Shown: positions 27,383 through 35,700 of the stretch, piece by piece | Position numbering within the stretch: the first letter of the stretch is position 1 | How the letters are laid out: every line of letters begins with the position of its first letter | Assembly: GCA_029262055.1 (NCBI GenBank) | Contig: JAJDAD010000039.1 | Location: 48,012-112,011 of the forward strand | Origin: Candidatus Zhuqueibacterota bacterium | Lineage (GTDB): Bacteria > Zhuqueibacterota > Zhuqueibacteria > Oceanimicrobiales > Oceanimicrobiaceae | Direction of reading: 5' to 3' | Length of the DNA: 64,000 nt | Program-made: the position numbers and the translations under genes | The notes under the pieces: model-generated | The model's database searches: none | Told to the model about the DNA's origin: nothing | What the model saw: only the letters and a program-made list of their open reading frames with translations

Positions 27383-27802
27383 CTAGGTGAGTTTTTTGGG
27401 GGCGATCAGGGTTGTGATTGAAATAGACTTGAGTGTAGCAACAGCCTGTTGCTGAATTTCGTCGAAGACATTCCCTATGGCGCAGCTCCCGTGGAAATCA
27501 CAACTCTCGTCAAGATCCACCAGAAGACAGCCATCATTGCGGTGTGCAGGCTCAAAAACTTCGATCACATCCATCATGGTAATCTGCTGGCACGGTTTGG
27601 CAATTTGGAATCCGCCCTTTAAGCCGCGAATACTGCGCACCAGGCCGGCACGCGCAAGTTGCTGCAGCACTTTTGCAACGTGGTGCTCGGAAATGGCGTA
27701 TTTTTCGGCAATTTCTTTGACCGAGAGAATCGCTTCGGGATTTCTGCCTAGCTCAAGAACCGAGTACAGGCCAAAGCGTGTGCTTTTGTTGAGTTTCACC
27801 AT
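27383..27802 (-). CDS. Rrf2-family Fe-S transcriptional regulator (BadM-like)
   Basis: 139 residues from the ATG at 27802 (M-V-K-L-N-K-S-T-R-F-G-L-Y); the frame extends to 27919 but adds nothing family-like. Winged helix with S-V-K-E-I-A-E-K-Y-A-I-S-E-H-H-V-A-K-V-L as recognition region and the wing R-G-L-K-G-G-F. Three cysteines C92, C101 and C107 (C-x8-C-x5-C) sit where IscR and NsrR bind an iron-sulfur cluster. In Rhodopseudomonas the Rrf2 protein BadM represses the benzoyl-CoA reductase genes; position directly upstream of had suggests the same task here, with oxygen or cluster state as a possible input. The effector is not shown. Confidence 0.88.
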   Translation of the reverse strand: MVKLNKSTRFGLYSVLELGRNPEAILSVKEIAEKYAISEHHVAKVLQQLARAGLVRSIRGLKGGFQIAKPCQQITMMDVIEVFEPAHRNDGCLLVDLDESCDFHGSCAIGNVFDEIQQQAVATLKSISITTLIAPKKLT

Positions 27803-27983
27803 ATGTTCTAATTTAGAAATGCATGCGCCAATTTCAAATTGAATCCACAGAAACAGTCGCAAAGCAACTTTGTACGATTGTCCACCATACGGTATTGCAC
27901 ATCGCATCAGGTGCCTCATTCCATCACCTTTTTGTGATGAAAACGTAATTCATTGTCCTATTTCAGGCTTGCTTTAAACGAAT

Positions 27984-28007
27984 TTTTTTGCTATTATCAG
28001 CAAGATT
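27984..28007. promoter_or_regulatory. Second copy of the Rrf2-type dyad
   Basis: TTTTTTGC (27984-27991), eight bases, GCAAGATT (28000-28007). Spacer length and the inner TTGC/GCAAGAT match the dyad at 27277. It lies 44 bases before the TPR gene ATG and 182 bases before the regulator start. Confidence 0.45.
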
Positions 28008-28050
28008 TTGTCCCGCCTGCATCAATCATAAAAAATCATTGAGGCCATTG

Positions 28051-29445
28051 ATGGCGCTGAATTCCAAATGGCATCAACTCAATTGCGAGTTTGCCGAGCT
28101 CTACCAGAAAGGGGAATACAATGAAGCCGAGATGATGGTGCCCGGCCTGATCAAGACTGGCGAGAGAGCCTTCGAGGCCGAACATCCCGAGCTGGCAACT
28201 TCATTGAATAACATTGGTGAGCTGTACAAGGCTCGCGGAGACTATCAAAAGTCGGTCATTTTTCATAAGAAGGCATTGGCTATCCGCGAGCGCATGCTCG
28301 CCGATGATGACCCGGCCATAGCCGCTTCTCTCAACAACCTCGCGGTTGTTTACAAAGACCAAGGCAAACTCGCTAAGGCGCAATCCTACCATCGCCGTGC
28401 TATCGACATCAAGGAAAAGACATTTGGCCCGAATCACCCTCTCGTAGCTGTTTCACTCAACAACCTTGCCGTCCTGCTCAAGTGTATGGGAAATCTGGAT
28501 GAGGCGGAGGAGTGCTGCTTGCGAGCCCTTAAAATTCGTGAAACTGCTTTAGGCGCGCAGCACCCCGATGTCGCCAGCTCCCTCAACAATCTTGCGGTTC
28601 TGCAGGAGTCATACGGCAATTTCTCAGAAGCGGAGGACCTTTACACCAGAGCGCTTGAAATCACAAAGCAGCACCGCGGTCCGCATCATCCGGAGATCGC
28701 GGTTGCTCAAAGTAATCTCGCCAACCTGTTGAAAGCGCAACGCAAATATCCTGACGCCGAACCACTTCTACAACAAGCCTTGCAAACTAAGGAACGTGTT
28801 TTCGGGGCAACTAGCCTTGAAGTGGCAGCCGTGTTAATCACGTTGGCCGAAGTCCATAAAGCTCGTGCGGATCTAGCGTCGGCCGAGCCACTCCTGGTTC
28901 GCGCCCGGGCCATTATGGAAAAGAAGTTAGGCAGCAATCACGTCGATCTGTTGTCCTGCTTGAATGCCTTGGCTTCGATATACAAGGAGCAGGGAAAGTA
29001 CGACGAGGCTGAAAAGCTGTATCAGAAAGTTCTTGAAATAACAGAGGCGAGCTTGCCTGCACAGCACCCAAATGTTGCTGCCGCCTTTAACAATCTGGCG
29101 GTGCTGTACGATGCCCAGGGCAGGTTTTCAGCCGCGGAACCTCTCTACCTGCGAGCGCTCGCAGTAGTGGAAGAGGCCCATGGCGAAAACCACCCGAACG
29201 TGGCAGCTTCGCTCTACAATCTTGGCGGATTATATTGGGCGCTGGGCAACGCCCGGGAAGCCGTCAGCCATTTTGAGCGGGCCCTCGCGATTCGGGAGAA
29301 GGCTTTTGGCGGGCAGCACGTGAGTGTCTTAAGTGTGCTCAAAAGCCTGGCCCGCGTGCATATGTCAATCGGACATCAAGTTGAAGGTCGCGCTTACGAG
29401 GAGCGTGCTGAGGCCATAGTGGTCCAGAACGGATATCGCGATTAG
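28051..29445 (+). CDS. Tetratricopeptide (kinesin light chain-like) repeat protein
   Basis: 464 residues from the ATG at 28051 (M-A-L-N-S-K-W-H-Q-L); a TTG at 27988 would add 21 residues without family support. About ten consecutive 42-residue repeats of the form G-x-x-H-P-x-V-A-x-S-L-N-N-L-A-V-L-Y-K, the TPR_12 class. No signal peptide or catalytic domain is seen, so it is probably a cytoplasmic protein-binding scaffold. A copy of the Rrf2-type dyad lies 44 bases upstream of the start, which may place it under the benzoate regulator. It converges with the EAL-HDOD gene with seven bases between the stops. Confidence 0.88.
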   Translation: MALNSKWHQLNCEFAELYQKGEYNEAEMMVPGLIKTGERAFEAEHPELATSLNNIGELYKARGDYQKSVIFHKKALAIRERMLADDDPAIAASLNNLAVVYKDQGKLAKAQSYHRRAIDIKEKTFGPNHPLVAVSLNNLAVLLKCMGNLDEAEECCLRALKIRETALGAQHPDVASSLNNLAVLQESYGNFSEAEDLYTRALEITKQHRGPHHPEIAVAQSNLANLLKAQRKYPDAEPLLQQALQTKERVFGATSLEVAAVLITLAEVHKARADLASAEPLLVRARAIMEKKLGSNHVDLLSCLNALASIYKEQGKYDEAEKLYQKVLEITEASLPAQHPNVAAAFNNLAVLYDAQGRFSAAEPLYLRALAVVEEAHGENHPNVAASLYNLGGLYWALGNAREAVSHFERALAIREKAFGGQHVSVLSVLKSLARVHMSIGHQVEGRAYEERAEAIVVQNGYRD

Positions 29446-29452
29446 CGCCAGA

Positions 29453-30664
29453 TCAGCGCGGAAATGCCTGATTGCTCCACTTCAGGGCCTGCAAAAAGTA
29501 CTTAGGAAGTTCGTAGTCTTTGAGCGTAACATTCTCCAGGTATTTGCACACTTCAGGCCAGTTTCCCTGCTCGTAATCCAGCAGCAAGTTGTAGACATCG
29601 TTATAAGCGCTCGACTTACCCAATATAGCATTTTTGATTTCAGTGGAGAGCGGTAGTTCCGCCATGACGTCAGCCATTTGCATATCCAGGAGCGCATCCA
29701 CCATAGAAAACAACCCCATCGTGAAAAGTTCATCGGCGTCTTCCGCGTGATCAGTCAGCGGGGCGAGTAATTCAAAAAACTTGGCCCGCACCAGAGAATT
29801 TACGATCAACTCTTCGGTTTTGTCGCTTCCCATGCTACACAGCACTAGTAACGAGAGCCACTGCCTGGCCTTTATGAGCCCCAACATGGTCAGAGCATGG
29901 CGAATGCCTGTAATTTCACTTCGTAAGCCAAAAAACGGTGAATTAACGTAGCGCAACAATTTGTAAGACAGGGAGACGTCCCGACTCACGATCGTCTCCA
30001 GGCGGTCAAAGTCAAGGTCAGAGCGGTTGAGTTCATGCAACATATTTAGGTAGCTCATCCGGTGAGCGCAGGGTTCTCTGCCGGATAGGACAACTGGCTT
30101 TGCAAAAAAATAGCCTTGAAACAGACTATATCCCAGTTCGACCGCCCGGTCAAATGTCGCTCGATCTTCGACTCTCTTCGCCAGCAATCGCCCCTGGCTT
30201 ACGAAAGTCCGGAGCAACTTGGCAGGCTGTTCCTCTCTCGTTTCATTTAAGAAATCTATCTTAACGATATCTGCCAGCCTCAACAATGGCATGATGTCGT
30301 TGTCGCTAACGATGTCATCTACAACGATTCTATATCCTTGTCTTTTGAGGTCCGTGCAGATCGAGAGCAATTCTTCGTCAACTGTGATCGCACCAGCTAA
30401 TTCTATGCCCAGCAACTCACTTGGGAACAGAGTGGCAACTTGCTGTCGCAGCAAGCTGTCGGTAAAATTCACAAAGCCGATCTTTCCGTCTGTTATTGTA
30501 TCAATTCCAATAGTCAAAAATGCGTTTGTTAAAACCGATGCGGTCGCCTGATCGTCATTCTGGCCATCAAAAAAATTACTCAAACTTGACCTGTAAAGGA
30601 GCTCATAGGCAACAACCTGCTGTTGTTTATTGAAGATGGGTTGTCTCGCCAGAAAGATTTTCAT
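29453..30664 (-). CDS. EAL-HDOD (YuxH-type) signalling protein
   Basis: 403 residues. N-terminal EAL-like domain (A-R-Q-P-I-F-N-K-Q-Q-Q-V-V-A-Y-E-L-L-Y-R, then I-V-V-D-D-I-V and Q-G-Y-F-F-A-K-P) and C-terminal HDOD domain (L-L-R-Y-V-N-S-P-F-F-G-L and A-L-T-M-L-G). The site that is E-A-L in active c-di-GMP phosphodiesterases reads as L-A-G here, and the family is usually enzymatically inactive. Such proteins take part in motility, secretion and c-di-GMP networks by protein contacts. It is a single gene. Function in this organism is not determined. Confidence 0.88.
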   Translation of the reverse strand: MKIFLARQPIFNKQQQVVAYELLYRSSLSNFFDGQNDDQATASVLTNAFLTIGIDTITDGKIGFVNFTDSLLRQQVATLFPSELLGIELAGAITVDEELLSICTDLKRQGYRIVVDDIVSDNDIMPLLRLADIVKIDFLNETREEQPAKLLRTFVSQGRLLAKRVEDRATFDRAVELGYSLFQGYFFAKPVVLSGREPCAHRMSYLNMLHELNRSDLDFDRLETIVSRDVSLSYKLLRYVNSPFFGLRSEITGIRHALTMLGLIKARQWLSLLVLCSMGSDKTEELIVNSLVRAKFFELLAPLTDHAEDADELFTMGLFSMVDALLDMQMADVMAELPLSTEIKNAILGKSSAYNDVYNLLLDYEQGNWPEVCKYLENVTLKDYELPKYFLQALKWSNQAFPR

Positions 30665-30858
30665 TTGTATCCTATGTTCAAATCTTACTACCCGCCTAGA
30701 TCATATCGTCGCACCACCTGATCTCTTTAAAAGGAGAATGTCACTACCAGATCAGATTAAGACGATTTTTCTTGCAGAACCGGCTTTTATTCTTATGTTT
30801 TTGCATACTCTTTTGTAACGAAAGTGAGCAACATCGAACCTTAATCGAAGAGGCAAGT

Positions 30859-32058
30859 ATGGCAAAGTACAAAGGCACAATTGGGATTCTAACCGGCGGC
30901 GGGGATGTTCCCGGGCTTAACCCGGCGATTCGCGCTGTCACATTCAGGGCTCTGCGTGAAGGATATCGCGTGCTCGGCATTCGTCGAGGGTGGGCCGGCC
31001 TGGTTGATTATGTGCCAAACCAAAAGATTGATAACAACCAGCACGTTACTGAGCTGACTGAAGAGATTGTCGACCGCGCAGGTCGAACCGGTGGCACCTT
31101 TCTGCACACGTCCAGGACACGTCCAAGTCATCTCCCAAAGAGCATCGTCCCAGAGCATTTGCGTGACACCTATACGGAGGAATTGAATGACATAACACCC
31201 GATGTACTGAAAAACCTGGAATTCCTGGGAATCGACTACCTGATACCCATAGGAGGCGATGACACCTTAAGCTATGGACAACGATTGCATCGGGAAGGCG
31301 TCAAAGTAGTAGGAATTCCCAAAACTATGGACAACGATGTTCCAGGTACTGATTATTGCATCGGTTTCAGCACCTGTGTCACCAGGACAATCGAGCTCAC
31401 CCACACCCTGCGTACAAGCGCGGGCTCGCATGAACGCTTTTGTGTCATCGAGGTCTTCGGTCGTTATGCCGGTTACACTGCAATGCTGCCGACCATGGCC
31501 GGTGCCGCCGACCGCTGCGTAATCCCGGAATCGCCATTTGACGTCGAACAGCTCGCCGAGCTTTTGGTCCACGACCGGAAGCAACACCCCAGCAACTATG
31601 CGGTCGTTTTGGTCTCAGAGGGCGCTCAAATGACGGGCGATTCTGATATGTCCTTTGAGGGTGAAGAAAAAGATCAATATGGTCACCGCAAGCTGGGTGG
31701 AATCGGTGACACCGTGGCAGTCAAACTAAAGGATCTGTCAGTCAAGTACAACGACGGGAAGCGTGTTAACATAGTGAATCAGCGCCTGGGTTACCTGGTC
31801 AGATGCGGTGATCCGGATGCAATAGACTCAATCGTGCCCATGGCCTACGGGAACCTTGCGCTGGATCTGGTCCTGTCGAAGTCCTCGGGGCGATTGGTGA
31901 GTCTGCACAACGGCTGCTACGATTCCGTCTCAATCGACGTCGTCACAGGCCGCAAGAAGTCGATCGATACCGGCAAATACTATAATGCCGAACGCCTGAG
32001 ACCAAAATATGAGACCTTTCTGCGGCAGCCGCTGATGATCATGACAAGCGATCTTTAG
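30859..32058 (+). CDS. pfp: 6-phosphofructokinase, PPi-dependent type signature
   Basis: 399 residues from the ATG at 30859, which has AGAGG upstream; the frame open from 30772 adds 29 unrelated residues. Substrate loop G-G-D-D-T (132-136) and P-K-T-M-D-N-D (154-160). In ATP-dependent enzymes the first motif is GGDGS and the lysine is glycine; Asp135 together with Lys155 is the pattern of pyrophosphate-dependent enzymes, which work reversibly. Further family segments are T-G-G-G-D-V-P-G-L-N, E-V-F-G-R-Y-A-G-Y and L-V-S-E-G-A. It would act in both glycolysis and gluconeogenesis, useful when growing on aromatic acids. Cofactor choice is inferred from these residues. Confidence 0.9.
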   Translation: MAKYKGTIGILTGGGDVPGLNPAIRAVTFRALREGYRVLGIRRGWAGLVDYVPNQKIDNNQHVTELTEEIVDRAGRTGGTFLHTSRTRPSHLPKSIVPEHLRDTYTEELNDITPDVLKNLEFLGIDYLIPIGGDDTLSYGQRLHREGVKVVGIPKTMDNDVPGTDYCIGFSTCVTRTIELTHTLRTSAGSHERFCVIEVFGRYAGYTAMLPTMAGAADRCVIPESPFDVEQLAELLVHDRKQHPSNYAVVLVSEGAQMTGDSDMSFEGEEKDQYGHRKLGGIGDTVAVKLKDLSVKYNDGKRVNIVNQRLGYLVRCGDPDAIDSIVPMAYGNLALDLVLSKSSGRLVSLHNGCYDSVSIDVVTGRKKSIDTGKYYNAERLRPKYETFLRQPLMIMTSDL

Positions 32059-32213
32059 GCTGGATTGACCGGCATCACGCGTCGCACGAAAGGGCATTGG
32101 CCCAACGGTCCGGCTTTACGGTCTGAGCAGCATCGCAGCAGCAGGACCGTCGAGTGGCTGCGGAAAGCTGGCCACTGGCGCAAGGTTCGGCAGAAACTTT
32201 TTCCGGAGAGGAA

Positions 32214-32232
32214 GGGTTATATTATGTAACCC
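32214..32232. repeat. Short perfect inverted repeat upstream of rpsU
   Basis: GGGTTA (32214-32219) and TAACCC (32227-32232) with a seven-base A/T-rich loop containing a TATATT-like hexamer. It could be a binding site or leader hairpin for rpsU. The remaining 170 bases after pfp show nothing further. Confidence 0.3.
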
Positions 32233-32290
32233 ATTGGTGATGATGTCCGCTGTCACCGTTTTCCCTAAAGAAGTGAGAGGGGTGAACACA

Positions 32291-32479
32291 ATGATTGTCG
32301 TAACCCTAAAAGAAGGAGAGCCAATCGATCGGGCTCTAAGGAGATTTAAGCTACGTTGTCAGCGCGCGGGCGTTCACAGGGACGCGAAACGGGCGAGCTT
32401 CTACCTGAAACCGAGCGAGAAGAAGAAACTAGCAAAAAACCTGGCTCGCAAAAGATATAGAAAGATGCGGACAACCTAA
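32291..32479 (+). CDS. rpsU: Ribosomal protein bS21
   Basis: 62 residues from the ATG at 32291, preceded by a GAGGGG site. M-I-V-V-T-L-K-E-G-E-P-I-D-R-A-L-R-R-F-K matches the conserved start of bS21, followed by the very basic tail R-K-R-Y-R-K-M-R-T. It binds the 30S subunit near the anti-Shine-Dalgarno region and assists initiation. The longer frame from 32234 adds 19 residues with no homology. A strong terminator follows, so it is probably transcribed alone. Confidence 0.93.
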   Translation: MIVVTLKEGEPIDRALRRFKLRCQRAGVHRDAKRASFYLKPSEKKKLAKNLARKRYRKMRTT

Positions 32480-32503
32480 GCGATCTTTCGGCTTTCATGA
32501 CTT

Positions 32504-32536
32504 AAACCCCGAGTGCTTGGCGCCCGGGGTTTTTGT
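32504..32536 (+). terminator. Intrinsic terminator after rpsU
   Basis: AAACCCCG pairs with CGGGGTTT around an inner GTGC/GCGC helix, followed by a T-rich run (TTTTTGTTTT). It lies 25 bases after the rpsU stop. Confidence 0.8.
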
Positions 32537-32577
32537 TTTGGGGTGGCAGTCCGAGGGCGACCGCTTGCTTTTCGGGA

Positions 32578-35427
32578 TCAACGTAAGAGCAAAAACTTCC
32601 GGGAAAGTGTCACGTCTGCGGATCGCAGGACATAGACATAAACGCCGCTGGCGACCTGCACACCGCTAATGTCACGGCCATTCCAGGTCGCCGTGTACCT
32701 GCCCGGCGTGAGTTCAGTCTGAACCAGCGTCACGGTCCTTTGTCCCAATAAGTTGAAGATGCTTAATTCCACCATTCCCGGCTCGGAGATTTCGTAGCGG
32801 ATCTCGGTACTTGGGTTAAAGGGATTAGGGAAGTTCTGTCCCAGAGTGAGTTTCCGCGGAATTGCCGACAGCGCTGTCTCGGCCACAGAAGTGGGAAAGA
32901 GCGCATCCCAGAGCGCCTGCGCCGCCTGGGCATTGGTTTGCAGGTCCGGCACGCTGTCTCCTCCAATTAGCGCAAAACCCACCTCGACAATCTCCCCGGG
33001 CGCAAGACTCAAAGGACCGGCGGCTATGACCTGCGCAACGTCCTTGTCGTCTATCCTGGGAGCGTGAATGCCACCACTGAGCGCCTGCCATTTTTCGGCC
33101 TGCGAAAAACCGTCATTGAGGTTAAATTCCAAACTTGCTGCATCAATTGCGCGGAATGACAGATTCTGATCGGAAAGAAGCGCGCTGCCCACGAAGAAAG
33201 AGCCGGATGAGACAAATCCCAGTTTCTGCTCCAAAGTGAAATCTGATGAATTACTCAATACGCCGCCGGGTGTCGCAGCAATATCCCAGTCCAGGAAAAG
33301 GCCAAAGTGCAGATTTTGCAGCGCCTCTTCACCACGGTTGTCCAGAGTATAGCGCAAAAGGACGAAGTCTTCATTCGGCGTCGATGATTCCGCCAGGGTC
33401 TCCTGAGTGATTCTCAAGCCCTTCGACCTGCTCGACCTGTCGTCGTCCATGATCGCGCTGCTTTCCTGCTCGGTCAATGCGCCGGGCGTATCGACCCGAA
33501 ATGTCGTCTCGCTGGCTGGCCCAAAATCCTGATCGAAAAAAAAGCCTCCGTTGCGAAGACCGGAGCGAGCTGAGTTGAGAACAGCGTTCGGTCCCAGGCC
33601 GGCCATGATGGCACCCTCATAGATGAGGTTTGGGCTTCCCTTGTAAGAGAACCCGGATCCGCGCTTTTGATTAGAAACATCCGCAAACCCGATCCGGCCG
33701 ATATTCGTGATGGAGGTACTGATATTGTTGATGCTGATGTCACGGAACGGTGGTTCGACGACCAGCGAAAACTGTTCGCGGTCTGAGTACCCCTCCGCTG
33801 CAAGCGCGATCGTAAAACGGACTTCCAGTCCTGGGGGCGCTGACGGGGAAACGCTCAACTCAAACGGTACGTCGAGCTCTCCCAAGGTCTCGACCGAGTA
33901 TGTGGGTAGTTCATCAATCCATGTTACCAGTGGTGTGTTGGGCGTGAGTGTAAACTTAACACCCGAGACAGACGCCAGATAATTTATGAATGTAATGGTG
34001 ACCAGGATACTTTCCCCTGCCTGGATAACGCCGTCGCGGTCCGAGTCTACCACCTCCATACCGACACTGCGCACCGAGGGCGAAGTGATTGTAACTGCTC
34101 TGTTCGCATTGAGTCGCCCTCTGCCGAGCAAACCGGCAAAGCCGCCCAGTTGACTGTCGATATCATCCGCTGAGACCCGGACTTGTTCTGCGGCCTGGAT
34201 GCCGAGCCAGTCAGGGTGCTGTGTTTTGACCAGGGCAACGATGCCGGACACCAGAGGCGCTGAAAAGGATGTGCCACTTGTCAGCGGCCCAAAACCACCG
34301 CCGTTTATGGTGCTGAGCAACCCAACCCCGGGTGCGGCCAGGTCGATGTAGTCACCATAGTTGGCAAAACCGGCCTTGCTGTCCTGAGCGGTGGTGGCGG
34401 AAACCGATAACACGTTAGGATAAGAAGCAGGGTAGAAATTGTTCGCAAAAGCGCCATCGTTGCCGGCCGATGCAACAATTGCCACTCCCTGGTCATGCGC
34501 AAATTCAATTATGTCTTGCTCGAATCCGGAAGGAGGCCCTCTGCGTCCCCAGCTCAGATTCAGAACATCCGCGCCGTTTTCAACGGCGTAGACGATGGCC
34601 TCATAGCCGAATTTGACCAAATCATCATCCGCAGGATCCGCAGCATTAACAGGCATAATGATGGAATTCCAACTTGCGCCCGCCACACCCAGCGAATTAT
34701 CAGTCACCGCGCCGGCCAACCCGGCGGTGAGCGTCCCGTGATCCGTCGTAGCGGTTGGATCGTTGGAGTCGTTTGAGAAATTCCACCCGCGCACATCATC
34801 GATAAAACCGTTGCCGTCGTCATCCAAGCCGTTGTTTGCAACTTCACCTGTGTTCAGCCAGATGTTGGCGGCAAGATCTGGATGGTCGATATCGGTGCCG
34901 CCATCGATGATAGCGATAACCACGTTGCCGGAACTGCCTTTTACTTTGTCCCAGGCGGATTCAGCCTGGATGATCGTTAGGTAGTCCTGTTCTGAAAATC
35001 GCGGATCGTTCGGCTGGTCGGAAAGCCGGTGAGTATAAAGGGGCTCTGCGTACGCCACCAGAGGGGACGCAGCAACTGCTTTCGCGACATCGTTCGGGGA
35101 ACGCGGACCGGAAAACCTGGCTAGGTAGACGCCACTCAACGGGCCGGACTGGGTAGAGGCCAGGCCGTCTGCTTTTGGAAATGCTCGCGCCAGCGTAGCG
35201 ATTCGCTCCTGCGCAAGTAAGCGGTCAAGGGACCGGTTGCCGGTTGCAGAGACAAGCTTACCGAAGCCACCGGCCCTAAGTTTGACAACGATCAGGTTTG
35301 GGTAAACGTCGGGAATAGAAGCGCCACCTTCCGCCGCGCGCGGAGACGGCTTGACTGGCGGCGCCACCGCCGTGACGAGAATTACGATCAGAAGCGCAAT
35401 GCTGGGCGTGCGAAAGATATGAGTCAT
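32578..35427 (-). CDS. Secreted subtilisin-like (S8) protease with T9SS sorting domain
   Basis: 949 residues from the ATG at 35427, which begins a signal peptide (T-H-I-F-R-T-P-S-I-A-L-L-I-V-I-L-V); an ATG at 35436 and frame to 35649 are alternatives. After an inhibitor-like propeptide, the catalytic triad is seen: Asp in I-I-D-G-G-T-D-I-D-H, His in D-H-G-T-L-T-A-G-L and Ser in G-T-S-F-S-A-P-L-V-S-G. A long beta-rich region follows, then the C-terminal F-P-N-P-F-N-P-S-T-E domain ending R-K-F-L-L-L-R. A cell-surface or secreted endopeptidase is expected. Divergent from the membrane protein at 35701. Confidence 0.93.
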   Translation of the reverse strand: MTHIFRTPSIALLIVILVTAVAPPVKPSPRAAEGGASIPDVYPNLIVVKLRAGGFGKLVSATGNRSLDRLLAQERIATLARAFPKADGLASTQSGPLSGVYLARFSGPRSPNDVAKAVAASPLVAYAEPLYTHRLSDQPNDPRFSEQDYLTIIQAESAWDKVKGSSGNVVIAIIDGGTDIDHPDLAANIWLNTGEVANNGLDDDGNGFIDDVRGWNFSNDSNDPTATTDHGTLTAGLAGAVTDNSLGVAGASWNSIIMPVNAADPADDDLVKFGYEAIVYAVENGADVLNLSWGRRGPPSGFEQDIIEFAHDQGVAIVASAGNDGAFANNFYPASYPNVLSVSATTAQDSKAGFANYGDYIDLAAPGVGLLSTINGGGFGPLTSGTSFSAPLVSGIVALVKTQHPDWLGIQAAEQVRVSADDIDSQLGGFAGLLGRGRLNANRAVTITSPSVRSVGMEVVDSDRDGVIQAGESILVTITFINYLASVSGVKFTLTPNTPLVTWIDELPTYSVETLGELDVPFELSVSPSAPPGLEVRFTIALAAEGYSDREQFSLVVEPPFRDISINNISTSITNIGRIGFADVSNQKRGSGFSYKGSPNLIYEGAIMAGLGPNAVLNSARSGLRNGGFFFDQDFGPASETTFRVDTPGALTEQESSAIMDDDRSSRSKGLRITQETLAESSTPNEDFVLLRYTLDNRGEEALQNLHFGLFLDWDIAATPGGVLSNSSDFTLEQKLGFVSSGSFFVGSALLSDQNLSFRAIDAASLEFNLNDGFSQAEKWQALSGGIHAPRIDDKDVAQVIAAGPLSLAPGEIVEVGFALIGGDSVPDLQTNAQAAQALWDALFPTSVAETALSAIPRKLTLGQNFPNPFNPSTEIRYEISEPGMVELSIFNLLGQRTVTLVQTELTPGRYTATWNGRDISGVQVASGVYVYVLRSADVTLSRKFLLLR

Positions 35428-35700
35428 AGGCAACATGCAATAGACTATACAGAGAACACAGCCTTTTCTTCCCGGAGTGGCGGGCCTTTTTGTTCCTAAA
35501 CCGGCCGCTGCCAGGTTTCTCCGGGATAGCTGGTTCAGCGCTGAAGGCGCCAAGTCAGGTTTTTGGAGAAAGCAAAACAAAATATGAATATGCCAGTGAA
35601 GAATCAAGCAGATGTTACAAGTTTTTAGAAAACAGTTCCTTGCTAACAAACAAACCGACGACGACCGATAAAAGGATAGAACACATTACATTTGACACTT

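Noticed and set aside
28051..29445. Regularly repeated DNA of about 126 bases that could suggest a repeat array or CRISPR
   Set aside because: The period equals 42 codons of one open frame; it is a TPR protein and there are no short identical repeats with unique spacers.
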